Source of the DNA: Rhodobiaceae bacterium
Lineage (GTDB): Bacteria > Pseudomonadota > Alphaproteobacteria > Rhizobiales > NORP267
Direction: 5' to 3'
DNA length: 64,000 nt
Assembly (NCBI GenBank): GCA_020441905.1
Contig: JAGRLG010000040.1
Coordinates: 33,128 to 97,127 of the forward strand
Both the position numbers and the translations under genes were made by a program. The stretch's first letter is position 1. Every line of letters begins with the position of its first letter. Shown here in pieces: positions 54,313 to 63,416 of this stretch. The notes beneath the pieces were generated by a model that was not told where the DNA came from, searched no databases, and saw only the letters and a list, made by a program, of their open reading frames with translations.

Positions 54313-55391
54313 CGGGCGCAGACGATTGGACTAGGGTTCGTGCTCAATTGCGCATGGACCCCGATCAGGAAGCCAAGATGCTGGATCCGGCAGCGGGCGG
54401 GGGCAAAGCCCGGCAGGAAATGCAGGTCGAGGAGATGGCCCGGCGAATCCGCGCCGGCGAGCGCGCGGTGCTGGCGCGCGCGATCACCGTCATAGAATCG
54501 AGGAAGCCGCAGCACCGCGCCATGGCCCGCGAGTTGCTGCAACTGCTGCTGCCCGATACCGGCAAGGCCCACCGGGTCGGCATCACCGGGGTGCCCGGCG
54601 TCGGCAAATCGACCACCATCGACCAGTTGGGCTGCAACCTGACGCGGGCCGGGCACAAGGTGGCCGTTCTGGCGGTCGATCCGTCGTCGACCCGAAGCGG
54701 CGGCTCGATCCTCGCCGACAAGACGCGCATGGCGCTGCTGTCCGCAGAGCCAAATGCCTTTATCCGGCCCTCGCCGTCGGCCGGCACGCTTGGCGGGGTC
54801 GCCAACAAGACCCGCGAGACGATGCTGCTCTGCGAGGCCGCCGGGTTTGACGTCATTCTCGTCGAAACCGTCGGCATCGGCCAGTCGGAGGTCACGGTCG
54901 CCGACATGGTCGATTTCTTCCTGGTGCTGATGCTGCCGGGGGCCGGCGACGAATTGCAGGGCATCAAGAAGGGCGTGGTCGAGATTGCCGACATGATTGC
55001 CGTCAACAAGGCCGATGGCGACAATGTGCACCGGGCCAAAATGGCGGCGGCGGAATATCTCGCCGCGCTGCGCATCCTGACCCCGGTTTCAGCTTCCTGG
55101 GCGCCGCCGGTGGTCACGATCTCGGGCAAGGACAATATCGGCCTTAACGATTTGTGGGCCAGGATATGCGAGCACCGGGACACGCTGCGGGCCAATGGCG
55201 AACTTGAACGGCGCCGCGCCGGCCAGCAGGTGCGCTGGATGTGGGCGATGGTCGAGGACCGGCTGAAGGAACGCCTCAGCGCCACATCCTCCACCCGGGA
55301 GCGGGTCGGGCAGATCGAGGCCGCGGTTGCCGCCGGCCGTCTCGATGCCGCGGCGGCCACCGAAGAGATATTCACCCTGCTCGACGGCTAG
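54309..55391 (+). CDS. meaB: Methylmalonyl-CoA mutase-associated GTPase MeaB
   Basis: The 360-aa G3E GTPase loads and protects the mutase cofactor. Walker A is GVPGVGKST, then AVDPSSTRSGGSILADKTRM, ETVGIGQSEVTVADMVDFFLVLMLPGAGDELQGIKKGVVEIADMIAVNKADGDN (G4 NKAD), and a C-terminal dimerisation arm. The GTG at 54309 overlaps the previous stop. Normal length. Confidence 0.96.
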   Translation: MTGADDWTRVRAQLRMDPDQEAKMLDPAAGGGKARQEMQVEEMARRIRAGERAVLARAITVIESRKPQHRAMARELLQLLLPDTGKAHRVGITGVPGVGKSTTIDQLGCNLTRAGHKVAVLAVDPSSTRSGGSILADKTRMALLSAEPNAFIRPSPSAGTLGGVANKTRETMLLCEAAGFDVILVETVGIGQSEVTVADMVDFFLVLMLPGAGDELQGIKKGVVEIADMIAVNKADGDNVHRAKMAAAEYLAALRILTPVSASWAPPVVTISGKDNIGLNDLWARICEHRDTLRANGELERRRAGQQVRWMWAMVEDRLKERLSATSSTRERVGQIEAAVAAGRLDAAAATEEIFTLLDG

Positions 55392-55507
55392 CCGCCGCGA
55401 AAACGGCACAACCGGCCGCTTCCTGCCGTCAGATGTGCGAAAACGGCACAGATTTGCGCCAAAATTCTGGTATGCCGCTTGCAGTCTCCTGCTCCAGGAG
55501 GCGCCTC

Positions 55508-56893
55508 ATGTCCATTGACCGTCGCAATTTTCTCGCTCTTGGTTCCGTCGGCATCGGCGTCGGTGCCAGCATCGGCGCTGCCGGACCCGCCGCCGCCAGG
55601 CCATCCGGCGCGCGCGGCGCGACCATTTCCGGCGGCGCCCTCGACGCCACCCATTTCGGCTTGAGGCCAGGGGCGGCGGACAATCAGAGCCCCGCCCTCC
55701 AGGCCGCCATCAACGAAGCGGCGCGGCGCGCCCTGCCGCTCTTCCTCCCCCCCGGCCGCTACCTCGTCAGCAATATCAGGCTGCCGGACGGCGCCTATCT
55801 TGCCGGTGTGCCCGGCGCCAGCCAGCTGCTTTTTGCCGGCGGCGACAACATGCTTTTCAGCGAAGGCGCGCGTCTTGTCACCCTCTATGGGCTGACCATC
55901 GCGGGCGCCGGCAACCGGCTGACCAGCGGCACGCCGGGGCTGGTTCATTTGCGCTCGGTGGCCGGAGTTGCGGTTGAGTCCTGCACCATCGCCGACAGCC
56001 TGCGCTCCGGGCTGGTGCTGGAATATTGCGCCGGGCACGTCGCCTCTTGCGAACTGGCGGCATGTGCCGACAGCGCGCTGTTTTCGCTCGACGCCCAGGG
56101 GCTGGAAATCACCGGAAACCAGATTCACGACTGCGGCAACAACGCCATCCAGATCTGGCGCTCCAAGGCGGGCGACGACGGCACCATCATCGCCCATAAC
56201 CGGATCGGCAATATCGAGGCGCGGGACGGCGGCGGCGGCCAGAACGGAAATGGCGTGGTCATATTCCGCGCCGCCTCGGTCAATATATCCAACAACCGGA
56301 TCTCGAACTGCGCCGCCTCTGCGGTGCGCGCCAGCGCCGGATCAAATTGCCAGATCCTCGGCAATTCCTGCACCGGACTCGGCGGCGTGGCGCTCCATGC
56401 CGAATCGGGAATCCAGGGCGCGGTGATCGCCAACAATATCGTCGACCAGGCGGCGGGGGGGATTTCGATCACCAATTTCGACCATGGCGGAAGGCTGGCG
56501 GTGTGCAGCGGGAATATTGTCCGCAACCTGTCGCCGCAGGCGGAGAGCGACGACCATCGCGGGCGCGGCATCGGCATCGGCGTAGAGGCCGACACGGTGC
56601 TGGCCAACAATGTGGTCGAAGGGGCGCCGCGGGCCGGGATCTGGCTGGGCTGGGGCGAAGCGCTGCGCGATGTCTCGGCGACCGGCAATGTGGTGCGCGA
56701 CGCGCAGATCGGCATCGCCGTCTCGGTGGCCCCCGGCGCCGGCAAGGCGCTGATATCCGACAATCTGATCTCGCGCTCGCGGGCCGGAGCGATTGTCGGC
56801 ATGAAATGGCTGGAAACGGCCACCGGCGACCTTGCGCGCGAAGGCGCGGCGCAGATTCCGGGCATCGCGGTCGAGCGCAACCATGTGAGCTAG
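55508..56893 (+). CDS. Tat-exported beta-helix protein (TIGR03808 family)
   Basis: The 461-aa product begins SIDRRNFLALGSVGIGVGASIGAAGPAAARP, a twin-arginine signal, and continues as a right-handed beta-helix with repeats like GLEITGNQIHDCGNNAIQIWRSK and SVNISNNRISNCAASAVRASAG. This is the TIGR03808 alphaproteobacterial family. It is probably in the periplasm or outside the cell. Ligand unknown. The ATG at 55508 starts the signal. Confidence 0.9.
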   Translation: MSIDRRNFLALGSVGIGVGASIGAAGPAAARPSGARGATISGGALDATHFGLRPGAADNQSPALQAAINEAARRALPLFLPPGRYLVSNIRLPDGAYLAGVPGASQLLFAGGDNMLFSEGARLVTLYGLTIAGAGNRLTSGTPGLVHLRSVAGVAVESCTIADSLRSGLVLEYCAGHVASCELAACADSALFSLDAQGLEITGNQIHDCGNNAIQIWRSKAGDDGTIIAHNRIGNIEARDGGGGQNGNGVVIFRAASVNISNNRISNCAASAVRASAGSNCQILGNSCTGLGGVALHAESGIQGAVIANNIVDQAAGGISITNFDHGGRLAVCSGNIVRNLSPQAESDDHRGRGIGIGVEADTVLANNVVEGAPRAGIWLGWGEALRDVSATGNVVRDAQIGIAVSVAPGAGKALISDNLISRSRAGAIVGMKWLETATGDLAREGAAQIPGIAVERNHVS

Positions 56894-56914
56894 GCCGGTC
56901 CGCAACCGCGCTTG

Positions 56915-58075
56915 CTAGCCGTGGAGGAAGGCCGACAGGCGCCGCAGCGCCTCGTCGAGCACCTCATCGCTCTTGCAGAAGCAAAACCGCAGGAAATGGC
57001 GCGGCGCGTCGGCGGCGTAAAAGGCGCTGACCGGGATCGCCGCCACGCCGGCCTCGGTGGTCAGCTTGCGGCAGACCTCGACATCGTCATTGCCAAGACC
57101 CAGCGGTCGCACATCGACGGTGATGAAATAGGTGCCGGCGCTGTGCATCACCTTGAATCCAAGGGCGGCTAGGCCGCCGGCCAGGCGGTCGCGCTTGGCC
57201 TCCATGCCGGCAGCGAGGCCCCGATAATAGGCATCGTCCTTGGCCAGGCCGAAGGCCACCGCGCGCTGGAGGTTGGGCGGCGTGGTGAAGGTGATGAACT
57301 GATGTGTCTTGGCCACAGGCGCCAGCAACTGGGCGGCGGCGGTGATATAGCCCACCTTCCACCCCGTCAGGGAAAAGGTCTTGCCCGCCGAGCCGATCTT
57401 GAGACAGCGCTCGCGCATGCCGGGAAAGGTCATCAGCGGCTGGTGCGGGCGGCCATCGAAGACAAGATGCTCATAGACTTCGTCGCAGACGGCATAGGCG
57501 TCGTGCCGGATTGCCAGGTCGGCGATGAGCTGCAATTCCTCGCTCGAGAAGACCTTGGCCGCCGGATTGAGGGGATTGTTTAGCAACACCAGCTTGGTGT
57601 TTTCGCAAAACGCGTCGGCCAGCGCCTTGGCGTCGAGTTTCCAGTCCGGCGGCGTTACCCGCACCAGGCGCGGTATGCCGCCTGCGCGCCGCACGATCGG
57701 CAGATAGCTGTCATAAAGCGGCTCGATCAGCACCACCTCATCGCCCGGCTCGATGAGGCCGAGCAGACAATCGGCCAGCGCCTCGGTGGCCCCCGATGTC
57801 ACCAGCACCTCGCTTTGCCAGTCGATGTCGAGGCCGTAGAAGCGCTTTTCATGGGCGGCGACGGCCTGGCGCAACTCGTCGATGCCCATCATGCGCGGAT
57901 ACTGGTTCGGCCCTCTGATGGCGGCATCGGCGGCGACGCGGCGCACATCCTCCGGCCCGTCGGTATCGGGAAACCCCTGCCCCAGATTGATCGCCTCGTG
58001 GTCGACGGCAAGCTTCGACATGACCTCGAACACGGTGGTTCCCAGTTCGGCAAAGGTGGCATTGGCTGGCTTCAT
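56915..58075 (-). CDS. Class I aminotransferase (PLP-dependent)
   Basis: The 386-aa product begins MKPANATFAELGTTVFEVMSKLAVDHEAINLGQGFPDTDGP, then SEVLVTSGATEALADCLLGLIEPGDEVVLIEPLYDSY, LLNNPLNPAAKVFSSEEL, and the PLP Lys in KIGSAGKTFSLTGWKVGY. It resembles MtnE/YbdL-type methionine or kynurenine aminotransferases. The start at 58075 precedes the expected N-terminus. Confidence 0.9.
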   Translation of the reverse strand: MKPANATFAELGTTVFEVMSKLAVDHEAINLGQGFPDTDGPEDVRRVAADAAIRGPNQYPRMMGIDELRQAVAAHEKRFYGLDIDWQSEVLVTSGATEALADCLLGLIEPGDEVVLIEPLYDSYLPIVRRAGGIPRLVRVTPPDWKLDAKALADAFCENTKLVLLNNPLNPAAKVFSSEELQLIADLAIRHDAYAVCDEVYEHLVFDGRPHQPLMTFPGMRERCLKIGSAGKTFSLTGWKVGYITAAAQLLAPVAKTHQFITFTTPPNLQRAVAFGLAKDDAYYRGLAAGMEAKRDRLAGGLAALGFKVMHSAGTYFITVDVRPLGLGNDDVEVCRKLTTEAGVAAIPVSAFYAADAPRHFLRFCFCKSDEVLDEALRRLSAFLHG

Positions 58076-58234
58076 TTGCGCCCCTGAACTCGGGATCCCT
58101 GCTGTACGATTGGCGAGGTTAGGTTTTGCCGGCGATGCAGGCAAGCGGCGAAGTGAACGCCCGGCACGGCGCGGCGGAGCGCGAAAATCTCCGCTATCCG
58201 GATCAGCTACCGCGGCCGTGGCTTCATCTTCATT

Positions 58235-58255
58235 AATATTTTGCCACCAAATATT
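58235..58255. promoter_or_regulatory. Inverted repeat AATATTT-N7-AAATATT
   Basis: A perfect 7-bp inverted repeat with a seven-base spacer in the AT-rich promoter region of the SDR gene. It has the shape of a dimeric regulator site. The regulator is unknown. Confidence 0.45.
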
Positions 58256-58316
58256 GCATGATATATCTACTTATCATTCGCTATTGTTACTTCTGTTATT
58301 CCGTATTTTTATAGCT

Positions 58317-58329
58317 CTATTATTAATAG
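58317..58329. promoter_or_regulatory. Palindrome CTATTA-T-TAATAG
   Basis: A perfect 6+1+6 palindrome, 62 bp after the other repeat in the same AT-rich region. It could be a second site for the same or another regulator. Confidence 0.4.
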
Positions 58330-58461
58330 CGATATTTGATTTATCTGTTGAACCCACTTCCCCGCTATATGATTATGCGCCCGGCGCGCCGCAGGGGCGA
58401 TTGTTGATAGCGAAGATACCGTCGGCGGTCCGGCCGCGGGAAAAAGGAAAAGAGGCACCAG

Positions 58462-59289
58462 ATGACGAAACTTCAAGGCAGGGTGGCGCTGGTCACCGGA
58501 GCGGGGCGCGGCATTGGACGCGAGATCGCGCTTAAACTGGCCGGCGACGGCGCCCGCGTGGTCATCAACGATATCGACCGCGAAGTGCTGGAAGAAACCG
58601 CCGCCCTGGTCAAGAAGGCGGGGTCGCAGGCGGCGATCGTCGATGGCGACGTGACCGCCAAGGGCTTTGCCGAAACCTTCGTCGGCACCGCCATGGAAAA
58701 GTTCAACGGCCTCGACATCATCGTCAACAATGCCGGCTATTCCTGGGACACGGTGATCCAGAAGGCGACCGACGAGCAGTTCGACGCCATGCTCGACATT
58801 CATGTCCGCGCCCCCTTCCGCATCCTGCGCGCGGCGGCCGATCCGATCCGCGACATGGCCAAGAAGGAGCAGGCGGCGGGCAAGACCCATAACCGCAAGG
58901 TGGTCAATATCGCCTCGATCGCGGCGCTTTTCGGCAATGCCGGCCAGGTCGGCTATGCCTCGGGCAAATCGGCGCTGTTCGGCATGACCAAGACCCTGGC
59001 CAAGGAATGGGGCCGCTATCAGGTCAATGTCAACTGCGTCGCCTTCGGCCTCATCCAGACCCGTATGACCGAGGAATTCACCGACAAGCCGTTCGACCAC
59101 TCGATCGGCGAGAAGAGCGTGAAGATGGGCGTTCCCGCCGGCTTCCAGGACACGCTGACCAAGATGATCCCGCTGGGCCGGGCCGGCACGCCGCAGGACG
59201 CCGCCAACGCGGTCTACCTGTTCTGCATTCCTGAATCAGACTACATCAGCGGCGAAGTGCTGCTGGCGAGCGGCGGCCTAGTGCTCTAG
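58462..59289 (+). CDS. SDR family oxidoreductase
   Basis: The 275-aa NAD(P)-dependent enzyme has the Rossmann motif TGAGRGIGREIA, NNAGYSW, and the catalytic region with VNIASIAALFGNAGQVGYASGKSALFG (Ser, Tyr, Lys). GRAGTPQDAANAVYLFCIPESDYISGEVLLASGG is the usual end. It looks like a 3-oxoacyl reductase, but the substrate is not known. A terminator follows. Confidence 0.9.
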   Translation: MTKLQGRVALVTGAGRGIGREIALKLAGDGARVVINDIDREVLEETAALVKKAGSQAAIVDGDVTAKGFAETFVGTAMEKFNGLDIIVNNAGYSWDTVIQKATDEQFDAMLDIHVRAPFRILRAAADPIRDMAKKEQAAGKTHNRKVVNIASIAALFGNAGQVGYASGKSALFGMTKTLAKEWGRYQVNVNCVAFGLIQTRMTEEFTDKPFDHSIGEKSVKMGVPAGFQDTLTKMIPLGRAGTPQDAANAVYLFCIPESDYISGEVLLASGGLVL

Positions 59290-59316
59290 GACACCGGAAC
59301 CACGCAAGAATTGCCG

Positions 59317-59349
59317 CGGCCCCTGCCCGAGACGGCGGGGGCCGTTTTT
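59317..59349 (+). terminator. Terminator after the SDR gene
   Basis: CGGCCCC and GGGGCCG form a 7-bp stem with a 14-base loop, followed by TTTTT. It lies 27 nt after the SDR stop codon and ends before the converging phosphatase gene. Confidence 0.75.
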
Positions 59350-59359
59350 GTGCCCGGCA

Positions 59360-59989
59360 TCAGGCGCCGGGCGCGGGGGCCGGGCGGATATCCCAATTCA
59401 CCAGCCGCGCACCCCCACCTGGCGAAACCTGGATTTCACCATAGGCTCCGGTGCGCAGCTTGAGCGGCGCGGCGGCGGCGGCGCCGGCACAGGCGGCAAG
59501 CGCGAAGCGGGCAATGCCGTTGCTGGTGACGACAAGGACATCGGCGTCCGGGTAGCCGGCGGCGATGCGGGCAAAGAACGCCGCCCAGGCGGCAACCAGC
59601 GCCGGCGGATCGACCAGCCAGCCCTCCGGCACCTCGCCCGCGCCGTCCCAGGCGAGGAGTGCCGCTTCGCCGAGCCGTGCCCGCACCTCGTCCTCGGGGC
59701 GATTCTCGTCCGGGCCGTAATCGATCTCGGTAAGAAAGGCTTCGCTGGCCGGTTCGATATCGTTGCCGGTCTGCGCCAGGATCAGTTCGGCGCTTTGCCG
59801 GGTGCGGGCCAGGGGCGAGCAGAAGGCGGCGGCAAAGGAGATGCCAAGGGCGGCGAAATGGCGCCCCAGCGCCTCTCCTTGCGCGCGCCCCGAGGCGACC
59901 AGCGGCAGGTCGGTGCGCCCGCCGACGCGGGTGACAATGTCGCCCGGAGCGAAGGTATTGCCATGGCGGGCGATGACAAGCCGGGTCAC
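59360..59989 (-). CDS. Histidine phosphatase family protein
   Basis: The 209-aa product begins with GTG and TRLVIARHGNTF (catalytic RHG). GRTDLPLVASGRAQGEALG, CSPLARTRQSAELIL and VVTSNGIARF complete the family pattern. It is a phosphoglycerate mutase-like phosphatase of unknown substrate. The GTG overlaps the kdsB stop as GTGA. Confidence 0.88.
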   Translation of the reverse strand: MTRLVIARHGNTFAPGDIVTRVGGRTDLPLVASGRAQGEALGRHFAALGISFAAAFCSPLARTRQSAELILAQTGNDIEPASEAFLTEIDYGPDENRPEDEVRARLGEAALLAWDGAGEVPEGWLVDPPALVAAWAAFFARIAAGYPDADVLVVTSNGIARFALAACAGAAAAAPLKLRTGAYGEIQVSPGGGARLVNWDIRPAPAPGA

Positions 59990-60837
59990 GGCGCCCCGCC
60001 CTCGCCGCCGTCGCCGCCCTCGCCGCTGGCCGGGGCATCGAACGGGTCGCCGTGGCGGGCGATCAGCTTTTCGGCCAGTTCGAGATCGGCCGGAGTGTCG
60101 ATGCCCGACATCGACAGGCGCGGCGGCGCCACCTCGACGGCGCGCACGCTCATGCCGTTTTCAAGGAAACGCAGTTGCTCCAGCCCCTCCAGCCTTTCGT
60201 AGTGGCCGGGCGGCAGGGCGGCAAAGCGCTTGAGCGCATCGAGGCGGTAGCCGTAAAGGCCGATATGGCGGAAGACCGGCGACAGGCCGCTCTGGCGCCG
60301 CAGATCCGCCTCGCCGCGGATCGCCGGAACGATGGTCTTGGAGAACCAGTAGGCGCGCCCGTCCGCCGAACGCAGGCAGGTCGTTCCGGAAAAAGGCGCC
60401 TTCTGCTTGTGGGCGCGCAACTCGTCGAGCGCCGGCCAGCTCAGCGCAATGACCGGCGTGAACAGATCGCCATCCTGTGCGCCAGCGGCCTCGATCAGGG
60501 CGGCAACGTGGTGCGGCGGGGTGAATGGCGCATCGCCCTGCAAATTGATGATGAAATCGGCCTCCTGCCCGCTGGCCTCAAGGGCGGCCAGGGCGCGGTC
60601 GGTGCCGGAGGCAAGCTGGGGCGCCGTCATCACCGCATCGACGCCGATGGCGCGGCAATGGTCCAGGATTTCCTCGCTATCGGTGGCGACCAGATGGGCG
60701 GCGCCAGCGGCGGCGCCGGCCTGCGCGGCGATGCGCACCACGCGCTCCAGCAGGCTGCGGCCATTGAGGCGGAGCAGGGGCTTGCCGGGAAGGCGCGTCG
60801 AGCCATGGCGGGCGGGGATGACAATCAATGTGCGCAA
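59986..60837 (-). CDS. kdsB: 3-deoxy-manno-octulosonate cytidylyltransferase
   Basis: The 283-aa enzyme makes CMP-Kdo for LPS. It begins RTLIVIPARHGSTRLPGKPLL and has NLQGDAPFTPPHHVAAL and GLYGYRLDALKRFAALP. The start is a TTG at 60837, six nt after a perfect GGAGG, so the TTG is well supported. The phosphatase gene follows. Between kdsB and tRNA-Gln lies the tandem array. Confidence 0.93.
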   Translation of the reverse strand: MRTLIVIPARHGSTRLPGKPLLRLNGRSLLERVVRIAAQAGAAAGAAHLVATDSEEILDHCRAIGVDAVMTAPQLASGTDRALAALEASGQEADFIINLQGDAPFTPPHHVAALIEAAGAQDGDLFTPVIALSWPALDELRAHKQKAPFSGTTCLRSADGRAYWFSKTIVPAIRGEADLRRQSGLSPVFRHIGLYGYRLDALKRFAALPPGHYERLEGLEQLRFLENGMSVRAVEVAPPRLSMSGIDTPADLELAEKLIARHGDPFDAPASGEGGDGGEGGAP

Positions 60838-60864
60838 AGATCACCTCCCCCTGTGCCCCCGGCC

Positions 60865-60928
60865 CCTGTGCCCCCAAGCGCCTGTGCCCCCAAGCGCCTG
60901 TGCCCCCAAGCGCCTGTGCCCCCAAGCG
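60865..60928. repeat. Tandem array, four perfect 16-bp units
   Basis: CCTGTGCCCCCAAGCG is repeated four times exactly (60865, 60881, 60897, 60913), with a degenerate copy on the left at about 60849. It sits in the 5' leader of kdsB. In reverse complement, its core CTTGGGGGCA is also found in the array at 10282-10380. Confidence 0.9.
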
Positions 60929-60984
60929 CCTGCGCGCCCGGCGCTGCATTCCGATGCGCCGGCGGAGCGGCGGGCCGGGACTGG

Positions 60985-61055
60985 CTGGGGCGCCAGGATT
61001 CGAACCTGGGATGACGGGACCAAAGCCCGTTGCCTTACCGCTTGGCTACGCCCCA
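60985..61055 (-). tRNA. tRNA-Gln (anticodon TTG)
   Basis: On the minus strand, TGGGGCG pairs with CGCCCCA as acceptor stem. The anticodon loop reads CTTTGGT, giving TTG. The discriminator is G, followed by an encoded CCA. The D and T arms (GGTTCGAATCC) are normal. Confidence 0.95.
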
Positions 61056-61208
61056 ATTGCAGCCGCTGCGAGTCGCGTTCCGCCCCGCTGATATATCGGC
61101 TCGCTGGCGCGGCTGCAATGACCGGCAAAAAGGGCAGCCATCGGGAATTCAGGCGCTTGCGGGATACCGCCAGCCCCGCTATAACCACGCCGCCCGCAAG
61201 GCACCAGT

Positions 61209-61285
61209 CGGAGTGTGGCGCAGTCTGGTAGCGCACCTCGTTCGGGACGAGGGGGTCGCAGGTTCAAATCCTGCCACTCCGACCA
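61209..61285 (+). tRNA. tRNA-Pro (anticodon CGG)
   Basis: CGGAGTG pairs with CACTCCG as acceptor stem, with A and an encoded CCA. The anticodon loop reads TTCGGGA (CGG). The T arm GGTTCAAATCC is normal. No integrase gene lies beside it. Confidence 0.95.
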
Positions 61286-61409
61286 TTTTTCCCGAGATAT
61301 TCAAACACCTTAGCGAGCTGCCCCATCGAAGGGGAGCTTGCCTGCGCCCGGAAATGCGCCCGCACCCCCCCATCAAAAAACGGCGGAAAACCGTGCTCTG
61401 CCGGAATCG

Positions 61410-62858
61410 CTAGATCGGATATTCCTGGTTGGGGTCCTCGATTGACACCCAATGCACTTCGGTGAATTCGTTGATACCGGCGTGACCGCCGAAACGGCCA
61501 TAGCCCGAGGCCTTCATGCCGCCCAGCGGCATCTGCGCCTCGTCATATACCGTGGGGCCGTTGATGTGGCAGCAGCCGAACTCAAGCCGGCCGGCGATCT
61601 CGAGTGCCGATTTTACATTTCCCGAGAAAATGGCGGCCTTCAGGCCATATTCCGTGTCGTTGGCAACCGCGATCGCTTCCTCGACATCCTTGACCCGCAC
61701 AAGGCAGGTCACGGGACCAAAGGATTCCTCGTAATAGATCCTCATCTCCGGCGTCACATGATCGAGAAGGCTGGGCTGCATGACCGCGCCGTCATGGGTG
61801 CCGCGCACAAGCGCGGCCGCCCCCTTCTCGATCGCGTCGGCTATCAGTCCCTCCACCCTCGCGGCGGCGTCCTTGCTGATGAGGGCGCCGAGGGGAACAT
61901 TCGAGCCATGGGGATTGCCCGCTCTCAGGCTCTCGACCTTCGTTTTCATCTTGGCGGCAAATTCGTCGGCAATTCTGTTGTCGAGCACGACACGCTCGGT
62001 CGACATGCAGATCTGCCCCTGATGCATGTAGGCCCCGAACGCCGCGGCACGCACCGCATTGTCAATGTCCGCATCTTCCAGCACCAGCAGGGGCGCCTTC
62101 CCGCCCAGCTCCAAAAGCACCGGCTTGAGGTATTTCGCCCCCATCTGAGCGATGATGCGCCCGGTGGCGGTCGAACCGGTGAAGTTGACGCGGCGCACTT
62201 CTTCGCATGCGATCATCGCCTCGACGACCTTGGGCGCGTCTTCGCGTGTATGGCTAATGAAGTTCAGCACCCCCGCGGGAAGCCCTGAGTCGATCATGGC
62301 CTGGGCCAGCAGGTATTGCGTGCCAGGACTGTTCTCGGAAGCCTTGAGGATGACCGTATTGCCGCAGGCAAGCGCCGTGCCGAATGCGCGAACCGCCAGA
62401 ATGATCGGCGCATTCCACGGCACGATGGACAACACGACGCCGACAGGACGACGGAAGGCGAAGGAATAGGCGCCCGGCTTGTCGGCTGGAATGATCTCAC
62501 CCTTGACATGGGTGGTCAGTGACGCCGCTTCCCGCAACATGCCGGCCGCGAGCCTTACATTGAAACGGACCCACGGCATCGATGCGCCCGTCTCGGAGAT
62601 CATTGTCGCGACGAACTGCTCGGCCCTTTGTTCCAGGAGGGTCGCGGCTTTGAGCAGAATGTCGCGCCGCTCATTCGGGCCGGTCCTGGACCAGCCGCCG
62701 AGCGCCCTGGCCGCCGATTTGACCGCCCTTACGCCATCCTCCGGCGAGGCCGCGGCAAAAGTGGTGGCGACTTCGCCGGTTACCGGATCGCGCCGCTCGG
62801 CGAGGGCCCGCCCACTCGCTTCCACGGCCTGATTGTCGATCAGCAATCGAATGTCCAT
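61410..62858 (-). CDS. Aldehyde dehydrogenase (vanillin/benzaldehyde dehydrogenase-like)
   Basis: The 482-aa NAD(P)-dependent enzyme has GVVLSIVPWNAPIILAVRAFGTALACGNTVILKASE, the Glu motif LELGGKAPLLVLEDADID and the active Cys in HQGQICMSTERVVLD. The pattern suits aromatic aldehyde oxidation, but the substrate is not known. The ATG at 62858 has GGAGGGGAGG upstream. Confidence 0.9.
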   Translation of the reverse strand: MDIRLLIDNQAVEASGRALAERRDPVTGEVATTFAAASPEDGVRAVKSAARALGGWSRTGPNERRDILLKAATLLEQRAEQFVATMISETGASMPWVRFNVRLAAGMLREAASLTTHVKGEIIPADKPGAYSFAFRRPVGVVLSIVPWNAPIILAVRAFGTALACGNTVILKASENSPGTQYLLAQAMIDSGLPAGVLNFISHTREDAPKVVEAMIACEEVRRVNFTGSTATGRIIAQMGAKYLKPVLLELGGKAPLLVLEDADIDNAVRAAAFGAYMHQGQICMSTERVVLDNRIADEFAAKMKTKVESLRAGNPHGSNVPLGALISKDAAARVEGLIADAIEKGAAALVRGTHDGAVMQPSLLDHVTPEMRIYYEESFGPVTCLVRVKDVEEAIAVANDTEYGLKAAIFSGNVKSALEIAGRLEFGCCHINGPTVYDEAQMPLGGMKASGYGRFGGHAGINEFTEVHWVSIEDPNQEYPI

Positions 62859-63416
62859 CCTCCCCTCCATCTTGCCCAATATTTGACGCCGCAAATGATC
62901 CGTTCCCCGATGCTAGCCGCACACTAACTGCCTAAACGAACATATAGGTCAAGAATGATCACCCTCTTCCTGCACTGTTGCCGTCGTGAATATGACGGGC
63001 GGGGCGGGTGACAAAAGACGCGCGCCCTGACGAGATCGGTACGGCAAGCAGGGTCACGGATGCGGTCAAATCCCTTTTGCCCGATGAAATCCTTGCCGAC
63101 TTGCGGCAGGACTGAATGGACAAGGCGAGCGCGAGCGCAAATTTTATGCCCCTCATGAAGCGCAGATCATTGCGGCTCTTCGTTCAGCGATGATGTTGCG
63201 CACTGCCGGCGCCCGCAAGACCTGGGCAACCGTGGCGCAAACAGGCGCAAACGCTTCGGGAGCGGAAGCGGCGCCAGCCGGCCGATATCCCCTTCGGGCT
63301 GCCCGCCGGCGGGAAACGCGGGAAGCGTCTCGACAAGGGGCTGAGGCATGCTATCCATTGCCATGAAAAGCCGGTCATAAAGGCCAGCAAGGCCTGGCGA
63401 TCAGCGCAGGAACCAC
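62859..63416. other. Intergenic region between aldehyde dehydrogenase and MBL hydrolase genes
   Basis: About 560 bases between divergent genes. A 36-codon frame at 63009-63119 (GTG start, VTKDARPDEIGTASRV...) reads somewhat like protein, but it is too short to call. Otherwise no repeat or gene is clear. Confidence 0.4.

Larger units (their letters stand above)
58076..58461. other. Intergenic region upstream of the SDR gene
   Basis: About 386 bases between divergent genes. The part 58230-58370 is strongly AT-rich. It holds two inverted repeats (58235-58255 and 58317-58329), listed apart. No gene is seen. Confidence 0.55.

Noticed and set aside
61209..61285. tRNA-Pro as an integration site
   Set aside because: No integrase, no truncated tRNA copy and no change in composition beside it.
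63009..63119. 36-codon frame in the intergenic region near the right end
   Set aside because: It reads somewhat like protein, but it is too short, has no clear ribosome site, and no family is recognised.
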